This document shows positions 10,933-23,899 of a stretch of DNA of 64,000 nt, one piece after another. The notes beneath the pieces were generated by a model. The model did no database searches. It was not told the DNA's origin and worked only from the letters and a program-made list of their open reading frames with translations. Within the stretch, counting starts at the first letter, position 1. Every line of letters starts with the position of its first letter. The position numbers were made by a program, and so were the translations under genes. The stretch is from the NCBI GenBank assembly GCA_013399895.1, contig VXBA01004389.1:620001-684000 (forward strand), read 5' to 3'. This stretch comes from Serilophus lunatus. Taxonomy: Eukaryota; Chordata; Aves; Passeriformes; Eurylaimidae.

Positions 10933-13577
10933 GGATCGCCACTTTTGTCACCCAGAAAATTCAGAGTGGTCATTTTTCAGGTTTCCTTTTTGTTAATTTC
11001 ATATTTTGAATAACTTCAATAGTGAGGCCCTAAACATATTCCATGTCCTTGTTGGGACATTGTAATTCTTATTATTAACAGCTATTGTTAAAGTAGTTCC
11101 TAAGTATCAGTCAGGTGACCTTGTTCTGCCAAGTAAGAGTAATAACCATTAATAATGGCTGCTAATGCTCTATAATTATGAGATTAAATGATACAGCATT
11201 GCATAGTTTTCTCTTGAAAATTCATGGCTGACATTCTAAAGAAGAGCATTCACAGGATGCCAGGGGTAGGAATATGTACTTGCCTATTATTTCACACACA
11301 TCTTTAAACTCAAGTTTTTTGGACTCTGGCCCAGTGAAACCATGGAAAGACTCAATATTAGATCAGGTAATGAGTCCTATAAATAGATGATAAAATTTTT
11401 TCTTTATTACTTATTTTATCATCACCTCATTCCCTATGTTTAATACACCTCTCTAGAAAGATCTGACATGTGGAGTCTGTCACATTCTACCTGCCCCACA
11501 CAGCCCTTTCCCACTTGGCTGTATTGACTCCTTCTAGCTCACCCTGAGACATACAGGCATCCAAAGGAAAACTTTTAATTATGACATGCAAAATCATTAT
11601 TGACAACAGAATGGAAGGGAGGAAAACAATCTCATTTATAGCTCATTTTGTCTGAGGAACATGTTAATAAAAATGAATTACACTGAATTATTTAATTAAG
11701 CAAGCTCAAGACAAAAAGTCAGTAGTATGTCCTATATACACCAGAAGTCATAATTTTATTTTCTATACCACTTATTGCGCCCTCAGTTTGCAGAAGATGA
11801 GCAATTAAAAACTCTTTGCATCAGCTTTAATTGCTACCATGTCCAGTAAGTGCTTGCATAGTAACTCTTCTGATAGACATTTTAAAAGTGCCAGTTTTCT
11901 CATTTTTAAGGTAGTTAACACAGACCTCAAACAACCACCCCAAGCCATTATCAACACTGCATTGTTCTTTTTTAACACTTACACCTTCTTTTATGACATA
12001 TACCTATATAATTGCAGAAGAGATCCGCTTTCGATAACTAAATCTTTGTTTCTTTAATTTGTACTTCTCAAAGATGTTTGATAGAGGGATAAAATCCATG
12101 AATAAACCAAAGTTATTCAAAAAGAATTGGATACATACTATTTTTAGTGTTAAGGATTGTGAAACACAGCAAGGTAAACTCATCGATATTTTCCCCAGTG
12201 TTTCACTTTCTGCACAGAACACTGAAGTCTGTTGCAGAAGGTTAAATGGTGACCATACAAATATAACTTTTTATAGCAATATAAGCTACATAAAACTAAT
12301 TTGAAGTCAAAAACCTCTCTTTTTGGTGCATCAATGACCTTTACTATGACGATGATGATATGATAACCTGAGTTATTAGAAAAAGTAATTTCCCAGTTAT
12401 TGTATTGAAAGGCAGTAATTACTATTTCAATGAAGAAAGTGAAAACTATTAGGATGGCAAAAGAGAAGTAAATTAGCTTTATACCCTACACTCAATTAAA
12501 CTATCATAGCAAGAAGGCAATGAATTAAGGTAATTTGAGGGAAGGAATGGAGTTTTTCATATGAAATTGTTTAAACTTTTTGGAAATCCACTCAAATCAA
12601 ACATAAAAGCAGTATTAACTATACTAACAGCTCCTAAGACCTTATGTAAAAATAATCTTATAAAACTTAAGTAAAGTACCTCTATTTATATAGCTTAGAA
12701 TGTCATTCAGGCACTAAAAATTCACAGAGATGTTCACCAGGGACAGTCTTCTGTGCTATTCTCGCCCTTTGCAAATTCATGTAAATTGGGGTTACTACAA
12801 ATAGAGATGTTTCCATCATTAAAAATTATTCCCAAATCTTTCAGGAACTTGCCATATATCTGAAGCACTTTTTTTGCTATGATCAAATTTTAGACATTGT
12901 ATATTTTGCATGGACAATAAATACACTTTCCAGTTTCTTTTTAAATAGTAATCCAGAATGAGAAGCTTATCTATAAATTCTTTTTTAAACAGTTTGAAGC
13001 AATCCAAATATTTAGTGCTCATATATTTTTAATGATTTTCTTTCATGTTCAGGAATTAATAATTTTTTAATTAAACGTGTTTCCATTACATTTTACATAC
13101 ATATAAGGTTGTTAATGGAAAATATTTACCCACCTCTTATTTTATGCAAATAATCTAAAATAAACCAAAGCGAGAAAAGAATTTCAAACTTCAGGCATAG
13201 AATCAAAAATGATCAAAAAAAATTTAGGCAATAGTAGTCTCTGGAATCTGGGAGTGCTTCCCAGGTTTGCATCTCACATGCCAGCTCTGAGCCAACAGAT
13301 CTGCATGAACACTATTTCCCTTTTACCAGCCACGTGCCATGATTTCCACAGGGGAAAAACAACCAAAGAGATAAATGCACAGATCAGAACATAACGACTG
13401 CAGGTACCCAATGGGGTTTGACAGTGCAAGAAGTCCTGTGTAATTTAATAGCCCAAGCACTGTCTTAGTCACCTTTGGCGCCCCTTCTATTCCGTGAAGA
13501 ATGAGACATGAGCAGGGAGAGCCTCCTCCTGTCTCTCTTATCTAAAGTAAACAACTGTTTGCCTCTTTGGATTATAG

Positions 13578-13617
13578 GAGGGCTACAGGGAGTCGAGACT
13601 CAACATTGAGATCTCAG
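13578..13617 (+). other. Candidate exon ending in a consensus donor
   Basis: A full-consensus donor CAG|GTAAGT lies at 13617/13618. An acceptor ending GGATTATAG (13577) with a moderate pyrimidine stretch defines a possible 40-nt internal exon. The preceding 150 nt (about 13440-13570) is more GC-rich and holds several CpGs (for example in GGCGCC and TTCCGTG), so a longer first exon starting there is an alternative. The candidate is not divisible by three and carries no recognised protein, so a non-coding transcript is the more natural reading. Confidence 0.22.
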
Positions 13618-16600
13618 GTAAGTGCCTGCAGTAAGGTGAAATGTAAACATCTGTTGTATATATAAGAGAAAATTTAATTTTGATTCATTTGGTGTTCCTA
13701 ATTTATTTAGCATCAACTGCCATAAAGCTCCTTTTTGTAACTCTCATAATTTCTATGCTAAGGAGGTTTTAATTGCAATTTTTGTTTTCCAAATGTTTAT
13801 GTTGCTTTATACAAACCACAATACACGAGGTGATATTATTGTAATAATATGAGCTTAGCCAACAGCTAACAAATTGTAAGATGATTGAAAGAGAACTGAT
13901 CAGTACTGAGTTTTGAACAAAGTGACAGACTTTAGCAAGATCAGATATAAAATGTGATCTTCCTATATTTAAACCAGAGAATTCAGTCTCTTTTGATTTA
14001 GAAAACATTATCTGTTCTAAATTCATAACCAATGCAAAAAAGGGAACAAGTTCTAAGCTTCATTTGGCTATTTATATGCAGCACAACTACAAAAATACAG
14101 GCAATATTTATTATTTTTAGGCCTTTAGTATCTGAATTTCTGCATCTAGCAATTCTATCTATTGCACTCCAGTATCTAAGGTTTACAGTTTGCATGCAAC
14201 TATTTTGTTTCATTCTTGAGCTCCTTCATCAGGTGTTGATGAGATCTCACCATATTATCTCTTCAGGAATGTCATGCAGCAGAATATTTGACATATTAGT
14301 GCACCATGGCTAGTGTGACATTTAATGGTAATCAAATATTTCTTTTAGTAAAACTGACCTAAGAATTGCCATCAGATCTCCATGGGATTTAGGAAAAATT
14401 AAGCTATTAAACTAACCTTCAAGATTTTTAGTGAAAGAGCAAGAGAGTAAGATTTTCTAGGCCAAAATTTTGTCATTTATCATGTACTCTTTGTTTCAAA
14501 AATGAACTCAAAGTATTCAAAAGATGAATTCAAAGCTGATCTTTATTTTTACCAGGTGAATGTGGATGAAGACAGAATATTTCCATTCTAAAGTTAGTCT
14601 AATTTTTTGCCTTAGTTTTCAAGCAGTTTTACCTTAGCTCAGAAGAAGTCTTACATCACAGAATGCCCACCTTTTAAAGCAGAAGGTTAGAAAAATTACC
14701 ACATCTCCCGGAAAGTGTTCATGGGATTTTACCCACATGTATTTAATGAACTAATGTTTCATTATATATTTTTTCCTGGAAGAAATAATAAATAGATGTA
14801 AGTGCTGTTGATTACAGAAATACACTTTTTTTTAAGAGTTATAGAGCGAATCAGTTTAAATCCATTTGAATTTTTTTCACAATAAGCCCCACTCATTTGT
14901 TGTAACATCTGAGCTTATTAAAAAGATAGTGATTCCAATCACGATTGCACTATAACCATAATACAGTCAGACATTTCAACTGGCCACAACATTCTTTCAT
15001 CAATAACTTCAAATATTGTTTTCTCTTTGCTAAGCTTCTCTGGAAACTGGTACTCTACTACTCAGCTGCTGGAATTGTATCCCTCCCCATTACCATCATA
15101 CTTTCCCAGACAGCAATATACACACACTAGGTTTTGAGTAGATATTTTTACCAATGTTAGATGCTGGAGATTTTTCACTGCCATTTTAAAAGAATGAAAC
15201 ATAAGCCAGGTAGGTTTAACACAGACATGAGCAGCATTGGCTTATCTGAATAACTCAGCTCTATTAATAGCCGCCATTATTGTGCACACACATGAAACCT
15301 TTCATGTTGAAGTTTCAATGCAAAATAAAGACTTAATAATAAAGTCTTAGGAAAGGATTGATTTTTTACAGTGTTGTGACCAGAATCAAATGTCACAGAG
15401 TCTATAAAATGCAAGGGATGTGAGAAGATATTTTGGCCAAAAAGACTGTATTCAGACACAAAAATGACATGGCAAGACATGCTTTCTTACCCATCACATT
15501 CAAGTCTGAAAATTCTTTCTTGGAAGAAAACCTAGTAGTAAGGCAGCACATTTGGAATTCTTAAAAGCAGAAATACCACCATGCAATGTAGTCCTGGTTC
15601 AAAAGAAATATTACTGTTAGTACCAGAAATATTACCTCCTTATTTCTTTATTGTGCTTATAGCACTCTCAAGCAGTTGAGCCAACCTTTCTTGATTTACT
15701 GTATATTTCACTGAAGGGAACATTTTACCTACTAAAGTAGATATTAAAAATCCAGTATTGAAACTTCTCAGAAATTCAGCATAAACTCATCTTATTAAAA
15801 AGAAAATTCAATATCAGCTCTGAAATATTAGACTATACAGCAAAATTTCCATGTTCATTTGATAAAGATAAACCAATTAAATATTTACCGTTCTTTGACT
15901 TTCTGTTTATTACTGTGGCCTAACACAATGAAACTAGTTTTTAAAATACTAAATTTTATTCACCACCATAGAATTCCTTTACGTAAAGAAGAGCAAATAC
16001 ATTTTAAATTGTAAATCTCTTCTATTTTTCCTAATGGTTTTATTTTTAAAAAATTATAAACGACTAACTTTACTGATTACCATTATAATTGTGCCAAATT
16101 ACTCTGGCAGAAAAGGAATGCCCAAAGATCTCTTCTACTATTACAAGTAAAAAAAAGTTCACTCATCTCCCACGAATATGAATAAATATATTGTTACCAT
16201 AACTTCAGTACCCTGTGGTACTGAGAACAATAACAGACCCAAGTCTGTACTGTTTGAGGTGGTGCAGAATGGGATCATTTTATTCAAATTTTGACCATGA
16301 CTGCAGTCCTTCCACCTGGCCCTACTTAGGGAAATCTTCCTCCAACTTCCTCCTTGTACATTCAAAGGAACTGAAAAATGGACCTGACTAGAAAATGGTT
16401 GAATATCAACAATGAAGATAAACATCTGTATTACAAAAGGTGATGTATTTAGTTCTGTTGACTAGTTAATAACCACTTGTTTGCTAGTTCCCTATCAGGC
16501 ATCCAGATCCTTGGAAGTCTCATTCTTAGGCTAAATCTTCTTGACTATTTTAATGAAAATGTTGGTAACTCAGATCAACCCTTGATACCCAACACCTGCT

Positions 16601-16980
16601 GAAGTAGTAAATAAATATTTAAATGCAAAATTACTGGAATCTGATGAAGAACTTATTTTAGGAGTTTTAAGTACTTCATGAGACCAATGGGACAGGGTTA
16701 ACTCCTTCATGATATTTAACTCCCATACACAACATGGAAAAGACAGCAACCAAAAGAAGACATTCAGTATTACTGTTGCTGTTACATTGTGATAAAGTGA
16801 GTGAGATTTTGTTACCCTTGTGGGATAAAAATAGAAGCAACTTTAGAATTTTTCATTTATGTCAGGTGTTCATGTGCACACTGAGGTCCAGCTGACATCC
16901 TATGCAGTGCAACACAATGCTATTTAACCTACTGAGTCAGCTTGTAAATTTTAAATCCTGCCTTGCAATACAAAACAGGC

Positions 16981-17006
16981 TAAAAATAAATAAATAATAA
17001 TAATAA
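16981..17006 (+). repeat. AAAT/AAT low-complexity repeat
   Basis: Imperfect AAAT units pass into AAT units over about 26 nt. It is a short, simple AT microsatellite. Confidence 0.75.
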
Positions 17007-19723
17007 AGCTAAAAATAGTAATTTTTATCAAACAAATTGTTATTATGGGGATGGGCCCTCCTGAGAGAATTTTTGCAAATGGATCTGAAAGCAGTGACAG
17101 ACCTGATAAGCAACACAATGAGCTACAGTCAGACATCTTTCTCTGCCACAAAAATCCCCAAAGACAAGGCTCCATCTACATGCCAAAAGTGACTGATGAA
17201 CAATACCTGAATGTAGCATAGATCAAACAGCCTATCATAAGTGTTCATATTTATTTCATAAGTTATTATCATCTTAGATGACACAAAGGTATTCCTCATT
17301 TCTAGTAAACCACTGTTTACATTCATTGCACCTACAGATGATTTTTTTATGAAACTTTAATAGTTCAGTAGTTCAGAAGCTGGTAAGTGACATTTCCTAA
17401 AAATAATAAAAACATTTCCTTAGCAAGCATTTGGGCAAAATGTACGTAATCCTTCTCTTACCTGGACAATTTGGTGTATCTGAACTGCAATAAAAACTTC
17501 ACTCAGCAATCATGATTTCATTTTCATTTTTTAATTTCATATTTTAACGATGGATTACTGCTGAAAGCAGTGTGGGACAATGTGGGACTAAGGAAGAAGA
17601 AAAGATGTATTCTTTCATGCAGCAGTAAAATGTAGTAGTGGAGTGAAATACTGATTAATATTTGGAGGATAATTCTCCTAACTAAAACAGGTTGAAAAGT
17701 AAATTTTACCTGGGGGAATTTGCAGAGTCCCTCTACAAGCCTAGAGAGAAGTAAAGGAGTGTTTTTAGGAAATGTTGCAAAAAATGCATACCTTATACAG
17801 TCTTCTGCAGGAAAAAAACAAACCTGTGAAGCTTGTAGAGTTTAGAAAATGAACAGTTTTCAACTAGTTTAAAAATGAGTTTACACTATGGAAAAGTACA
17901 CAGGCACCACTGAAAGCCTTCACCCTGTAGGCACACTCTGAGCCATTTGTGGATACCATCCTCACTTTCTACATTTCACATTGAATGCAGAAGGGAAAAA
18001 TCTCAGTGAAAAAACGTGCACTTTTAACAACTACTTATGCTATGATAAAGCATTCCAGTAAGGCAGGTATGTTCTGTTTGCATCCAAACCCCACATTTTC
18101 CTTCCAAGCACAGTAATTTATTTTAAAAGTTCCTATGTCTTCACATTTTTCTGTTCACAGTTTCCATTGAAACATCAGCTTACTTATAAATATTCATGGT
18201 AGCCCTTTCTTAACTGTGGGAAGTGACTGCAGCCGTAACTGTTTAATCACCAAAGCAAAAGTTGATTTTCATTTTGATCTGATATTTTTTATTTATATAA
18301 TATTCAGATATATTACATGTCTGTACTTAAATGACAGGATTGCTCATCCTGTAGCAAGTTCACTCATATGCAACAAATAGAACAGCACATGCTAATTCAC
18401 AGATTCCCTTCTGCTTCATATGGTCCTACTCTTGATATACCAGGTGTTATAAAACAAACTGAGCACTGTGAAATGCTGTCATTCACAACAAAGGGCTGGG
18501 ATTTGCAGTTATCAAGTACAAGTATAAAACCACTGATAAACCAAAGGACAGAGCACCAGTTCTAACTGCCAAGAAACTAAACAAGTTCCTTAAGCAGGGA
18601 CCCCATTGGGACTCTCCACTGCAATAAGTTCCAAAATGCTCAAATGGATTTTATCCCATCCAGCCTAAATTGCCCTGCACTTACTGGAATACTAAGTAGT
18701 TCACCCTCTTTCTCATTATGTGTCTTGGGGGAAAACATGATGAATTAGTGCTTTATTATCTGAGTGCCCAGAACAGTCATCAGGTAGCTGGACCTTGAGC
18801 AGGATTACTAAGAAGTCAAACTTAGAACTTGCATTTAATATAACAGTGTACCCTTAATAATTGAAATTTCAAAAAAAAATTGTTTCTAAGTAAGAGTAGA
18901 ACGATATGGCAAGTCAAGGGAGAAGAAAAAAAAAATTAGACCTGAATATCACAACTAGATTTTTTTAAATCTGTAAAATTATAATAATTCTATACAACTT
19001 CCCATTACCACTAAACATCTTTCATAAATTCAACAGCACTAGTAAAGTCCTATCTGCGCAGTCCACTCTTCTAGATGACATTATATGAACACAGTAACTT
19101 AAAAAAGAATGGTCATTGAAGCAGAAGGCAACAGTAACTTTGCAGCAAAACTGGGATGCAACTCCATCAAAATGAGGAAAATTATTTCAGATTTATGCCA
19201 TTCAACTAGCACAGAAGCAAGTTACATTCATTGTAACAGGTAACACAAAAAGTGCTTGGAGGCACTAGGGCTTTGTGCATTACTAACTTCAAAATCAAAA
19301 TGCGTATGTGCTATCCATAATGTAATTTCAAACTGCATTTACCATACAGAAGCAGGTATCTCTCTTTTCCAACAAATTAAAGCATGCTTACTATTCATTC
19401 TGCTTCCAGAACAGACTGCTGGCCTCCATTGAATTAGCTTATCACTGTGAACAAATGCAACTCCTCAATGTCAAGGCTGTATAATAAGACAAGAATGCAG
19501 AAAACTGCTTGAAATTTCCTTTCTTATCTTGGAAATAAACAGCTCCAGAATACGTATAAGTTGGGTATTTCTATTGGTCATATTTATTAATTTAAACAGA
19601 CACATGAAAAAATACAGATAATAGTTTAAGCCAGAAAGAGACCCACTCAACTTCAGGCTTTTGATTAAGGTACCCAACTTATGGTCTCCTTTATATATGA
19701 GACAGAGACCTCAGAAGGACAGC

Positions 19724-19993
19724 TTAGAATTCCTCACTCATCCTCTGGTGACGCCAATTACAGGGGTTGTCCCGTGAAAAACACATTGTTCTGAGAGTTA
19801 CAAGTTTCCTAAATTCTCGTGCTGAGGAAGTGGTAGAACTGGTTGATTTGTTGTCTCCTGGTCTCTTACACTGGACAAATCTACTATTTTTCACTTCTTG
19901 TATAGAAACACTGACTGCTGTATAATTCACAATTTCTTCCCTAAGATGACTAATTACTGAATTGAGGCCAACAAGAGTCAACTGTTTGGGCAT
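19724..19993 (-). other. Protein-like open frame of unknown status, 89 codons
   Basis: The frame runs from an ATG at 19993 to a TAA at 19724. Upstream, the same frame is open for 89 more codons (to 20263), broken by only one stop just before the ATG. The 89-residue product is hydrophilic and mixed in composition, begins MPKQLTLVGLNS, has a Ser/Thr-rich middle and includes a Lys/Arg-containing C-terminal third. It is less biased than neighbouring frames, which are mostly hydrophobic shadows of T-rich DNA. I recognise no domain. No convincing promoter, splice site or poly-A signal marks it, and frames this long are expected by chance in 64 kb. Confidence 0.12.
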
Positions 19994-20756
19994 TTATTTC
20001 AGTCTTAAATAATTCAGAGTTAAATAAATACAAATATATAAATAGCCCAGATACAGATATGAAGACATCCAAAAGGTAATATTGTTATACGAGTCTGTTA
20101 CAAAAGTGGACTGAAGATTTTGCATTCCATCCTCTTGCGCAGCATTCACACACACATAGGAACATACTACATGGTACATTGAGACATTCAACCTATATAC
20201 ATTATAAGGCTGCAAATGAATTCTTTGGATTTGGTCGGGACACTCTCTCCCTTTAAGTAGCAAAAATAAAATACTCTATTTTTCAATAGAAAGATTCACA
20301 GTGACAAGGTTGAAAAGGCCAGAAGAGCACTCATAGTCATCTTAAAATCTGGAAACAACATGCTTAAGGGACATATATATCTAAGAGCTTGAAAGGAAAT
20401 GAAAACCAAAACCAGTCAGATATTTCATGCCTTGTCGTGACAACTATAACACAAATCTTTTTAGGTTAAATAAAGTCTCATTTACAATTACATTTTGACT
20501 ACAAAAAGGCTTAGTGAGACAGCTTAACTCAGAAAATAATTTCGAATAGTATTCAAGAAAACAACCAAGAGGCCTTTGACTTTTGCATAAAGCCACAAAC
20601 AGGAAGAACAGCCTCAGTAAAGAGGGGGAAATGCTTTTTCCTTCAATAAAGCAGCAAGTCCAGCTTTGCAGAATCAATTTTAGAACAAAAACCCAAGTAT
20701 GTGGCTGCTACAGTGTTTACTGCAAGAAGTTTTGATCTGAAAAATATGTGATCTAT

Positions 20757-20925
20757 ACACACAGAATTACACACACAGAATTAACAAGGTTGGAAAAGAC
20801 CATAGAGATCATCAAGTCCAACCTTTACCTAGCTTAACAACCTATCCAACACCAATCTAACATCTAAACCATCTAAACCACGTCACTAAGTTCATCATCC
20901 ACATACATCCACATCCCAATCAAGT
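20757..20925 (-). mobile_element. CR1 LINE fragment with terminal repeat
   Basis: The minus-oriented CR1 3' end is marked by AAGGTTGGAAAAGACC, then GAGATCATCAAGTCCAACC, then degenerate ACC-rich sequence. At its 20757 side are two copies of ACACACAGAATTA(C/A) in tandem, 14 nt each. They fit the short terminal repeats that CR1 elements carry at the 3' end in place of a poly-A tail. The copy is 5'-truncated and diverged. The high-coordinate limit is approximate. Confidence 0.88.
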
Positions 20926-22953
20926 TGGTGTTACAATTCACAATAAAAGTATTAGAAAACATATTTCACTAGGGGGAAAACTCAATCACTTGCAAGGAAT
21001 AATCAATATATAGCCTTTGAAGATCAGTAATTACCATATTTTAGTTAAATATTACTCGTGATGAATGTCAATGTTCCTTCCTTGCTAATATGTATTGAAA
21101 GTTTTCTCTTCCCTCAATTTTCTCTCAAAAAAAATCAATTTAAAAATTTTTCTGCTTTCATTCAAGGGCAACGATGACCACTACATACAAAAGCTCTGGA
21201 ATTAACCTTTTTATCAGGTGTAGCTCTCAGTGTTTACTATTCCAGTGTCAGATGACACGTAACACAGTCCTAACTGCACTGAGGTAATCACACAGGGAAG
21301 TCAACTGTTCTTACATGAGGTTGTTATTTGCTCCAGATACACCATCTTTATTTACTTAAGGATTCTCTCTCTTGGTATACAAGTATATTCTTGATTTAGA
21401 GACTGTATTGTAATCTACCATCAGTCCCAAGTACCCTTGGTTGATAATGGCAAGTTCAGCAACCTAAGTGACGTTACTTTGCTCTTGGGTCCTGAGAAGA
21501 TAGGTTTTTTTCTCCTCAAGTACCATCTCAAATCAATTGTGTACTCTGTGGCAACAGTTGGGATATTCAGGGCACTTTTAAACACGGTCATTTCAGTATT
21601 GACCTACACTTCACCTTGAGACAGCTTTTGAAGAAAATAACTGGATTGCACAGGCTCTGCACAGCACATTTTATAGATTTCTGGCAGGTCTCTGATTCAG
21701 TGTATCGAACAACTTAAGACATCTGATCAGTTGTCCTTGAAAGGACAGGATTATTGACAGAAGAGCTCCAAAACAGGTTGGAGAGCTGTTTATGTGGTGG
21801 GATACTTCTACTGTCTCCTGTGTTATACTTACAGACACTCAAAGAGAAGATTCACAATTAAGCTACATACTAAGCCCCTGTCATAAATATTAAGAAGATT
21901 GCAACTCCAAGGCATGACCAGCTCAGTAGGCTCCAAATCAAGAGTGTGAAAACATGCCTGTGACTACTGGATGCAATATATTTACTATTTACTCAATACT
22001 CAGGTAATGCCCTAAAGCTACATCTACACTGATAAATTCAAAAAGGTTTCTGTTAACAAACTTGAAACTCTGGTCATCCATACTGCTTCATTCTCAGCTT
22101 ACTCTCTAATTCAGCTTTGACAGTTCCAGTTCTCTCTTAACATTATAAATTTGCTTCAAAGTGTCTAAACAATATGGGAATGATCCCCTAGAATCTAACT
22201 GTAAAAAAGAAATGCAAAAAGCATCATGCTAATGAGTAACTGAGCAACACAGTCATTGTGCAAAGCTTTCAAAACACTGGCTCAATTCTCAGAGGCACCA
22301 AGGCTTTTCCAATTACCTTAGATGGTCTAGTAAAATCCATTATATCACTTCTTATGCATATTCTTCTATGTAGCTCTGTAGCACCTTTCTTTTTGTTCCA
22401 TTTTATGAAATATTTACCATCTATTTTATCACATGCAAAATGAAAGTTTTTCTAGTTTTAAATATATTTTTACATCACACTTAATGCATTTTAATAGATG
22501 CGTTCTTTAAAAAATAACTTATCTATGCATATTCTGCATTTAACTAGGCATGTTTTTCACTGAATGCCTTAATATGAAGGGCTACACAATGCAAAATTAA
22601 GATTGTTAATTGAAACATATTAATAATTAGGGAGAACATTCAAAATTATTGAAAGCAATAATAATATTAATAATAATGTATATAAAATCGTGTATATAAT
22701 AATGCACACTAATTTAAGAAAATATGACAATTTAAACTTCTGCTGTATACTACTTTTCAAATTTCAAATTTCATTGACAGTTGACTAACGATGCCAGTCA
22801 ATGGGTCAAGACTGAGATCATGACTTGGGAAGTAATGAATATTTCAATCTTTGCCAAATGATTTTATAACTCAAAAGTCCTATTAGTAAAATCTCAGTAT
22901 GCATTTAGATTTATAAATTACCAATGGAGAGGTGAAGTAATTTTTGTAGGTAC

Positions 22954-22986
22954 AGCCTTGGCTGATACTAAAGCCTTGGCTGATAC
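22954..22986 (+). repeat. 15-bp direct repeat, period 18
   Basis: AGCCTTGGCTGATAC occurs exactly at 22954-22968 and 22972-22986. It is a local duplication with a 3-nt spacer. Confidence 0.9.
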
Positions 22987-23880
22987 ACCACAAAGCAAAT
23001 TGAAAAGCAGCAGCCCAAAAGCATGTGCTGGTATAGCCAGAGCTTTCTAATTAGGGAATGTTTATTTCCATTGAGAATGAGACAGGAAATTCAGTCAGAG
23101 TCTGAGTCTCAGCTAATAAGATGTACGCTTTCTTTTCTCAAACACACTTGTGAATAAGCATCACTGGGCCACAGTAATCCAAATTTTGGACATTTTTTTT
23201 ACATATGACAGCTATCCTGTGGCCTGCAAGTTAGAGAAAATCACACCTTCTCAGTCAAAGATCCTTGGCATTTTCTATTAATTACGAACACCTTCAGGAA
23301 TGTTAGGGAGGGAGACAGAGAACTCCAAGCACTATATTCTGCTCTGCATTAAGGAATGTACATTTTTAGTCTCATGGGAGGATTAAAAAAAATCCAAAAC
23401 TCACACCATTTCTCTGCAATTGAAATGCTTTGTTTTACTCATATACAATTCTCTCTTGAGGCACAGCAGCAAAAAAGCTTAGAAAATCTGATTCAGAATC
23501 TTGAAGCAGTCTAACCCTAAAGGGAGTTGACCAAGCCAGCTGAAGGTAAAAGCAGATAAACAGGTCACAGGGAATAAATATCTCAGTTTGCAAAAGAGGT
23601 CAGGATAATCATCCAGCTGCATATCCATGAGTCTGACTTTGTTAACATACAGAATTTAGAAAACATTTTAACAGTGAGAAACAGAAAACAAACAGAAAAT
23701 GAGAGAAAAGCCAATGTAGATTTGGCAGATAAACCTGGTATCTTCTCTGAAAGATAAATGACTTGCTTAATAAAAAGAATACAGTAGATATAATCTCTCT
23801 CTAGATTTCAGGAGACTATTTTATAAGACATTTTATAAGGCTTTTAAATATATTTAAATACAGCAACATTATTTCACAGG

Positions 23881-23899
23881 AAAAAAAAAAAAAAAAAAA
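23881..23899 (+). repeat. A19 homopolymer
   Basis: Nineteen adenines follow TTTCACAGG. No retrotransposon or retrocopy structure was found attached to it. Confidence 0.9.

Larger units (their letters stand above)
8131..13430. other. Gene-free stretch with small duplications
   Basis: No gene is recognised. It contains a 30-bp tandem duplication (9477-9536), a 15-bp direct repeat (10016-10054) and an A21 run (10912-10932). A somewhat GC-richer patch at about 10370-10760 has no family I can name. An octamer-like ATGCAAAT sits just beyond 13100 in a very AT-rich segment. Confidence 0.55.
13640..20750. other. Gene-free AT-rich stretch
   Basis: No gene or interspersed repeat is recognised. It has an AT palindrome pair at 13833-13850, an A/T-rich low-complexity segment at 16981-17006 and a minus-strand protein-like open frame at 19724-19993 listed separately. 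The remainder is unremarkable unique sequence. Confidence 0.55.

Noticed and set aside
15485..15515. Second 15-nt minus-strand microexon-like pair (GAATTTTCAG ... GTAAGA)
   Set aside because: The pyrimidine tract is weak. That a second 15-nt pair turns up shows such pairs occur by chance, which lowers confidence in the 7423 candidate too.
21725..21900. Phrases resembling a plus-strand CR1 3' region (AACAGGTTGGAGAGCTG)
   Set aside because: Only one short block fits and the following sequence does not continue the CR1 order.
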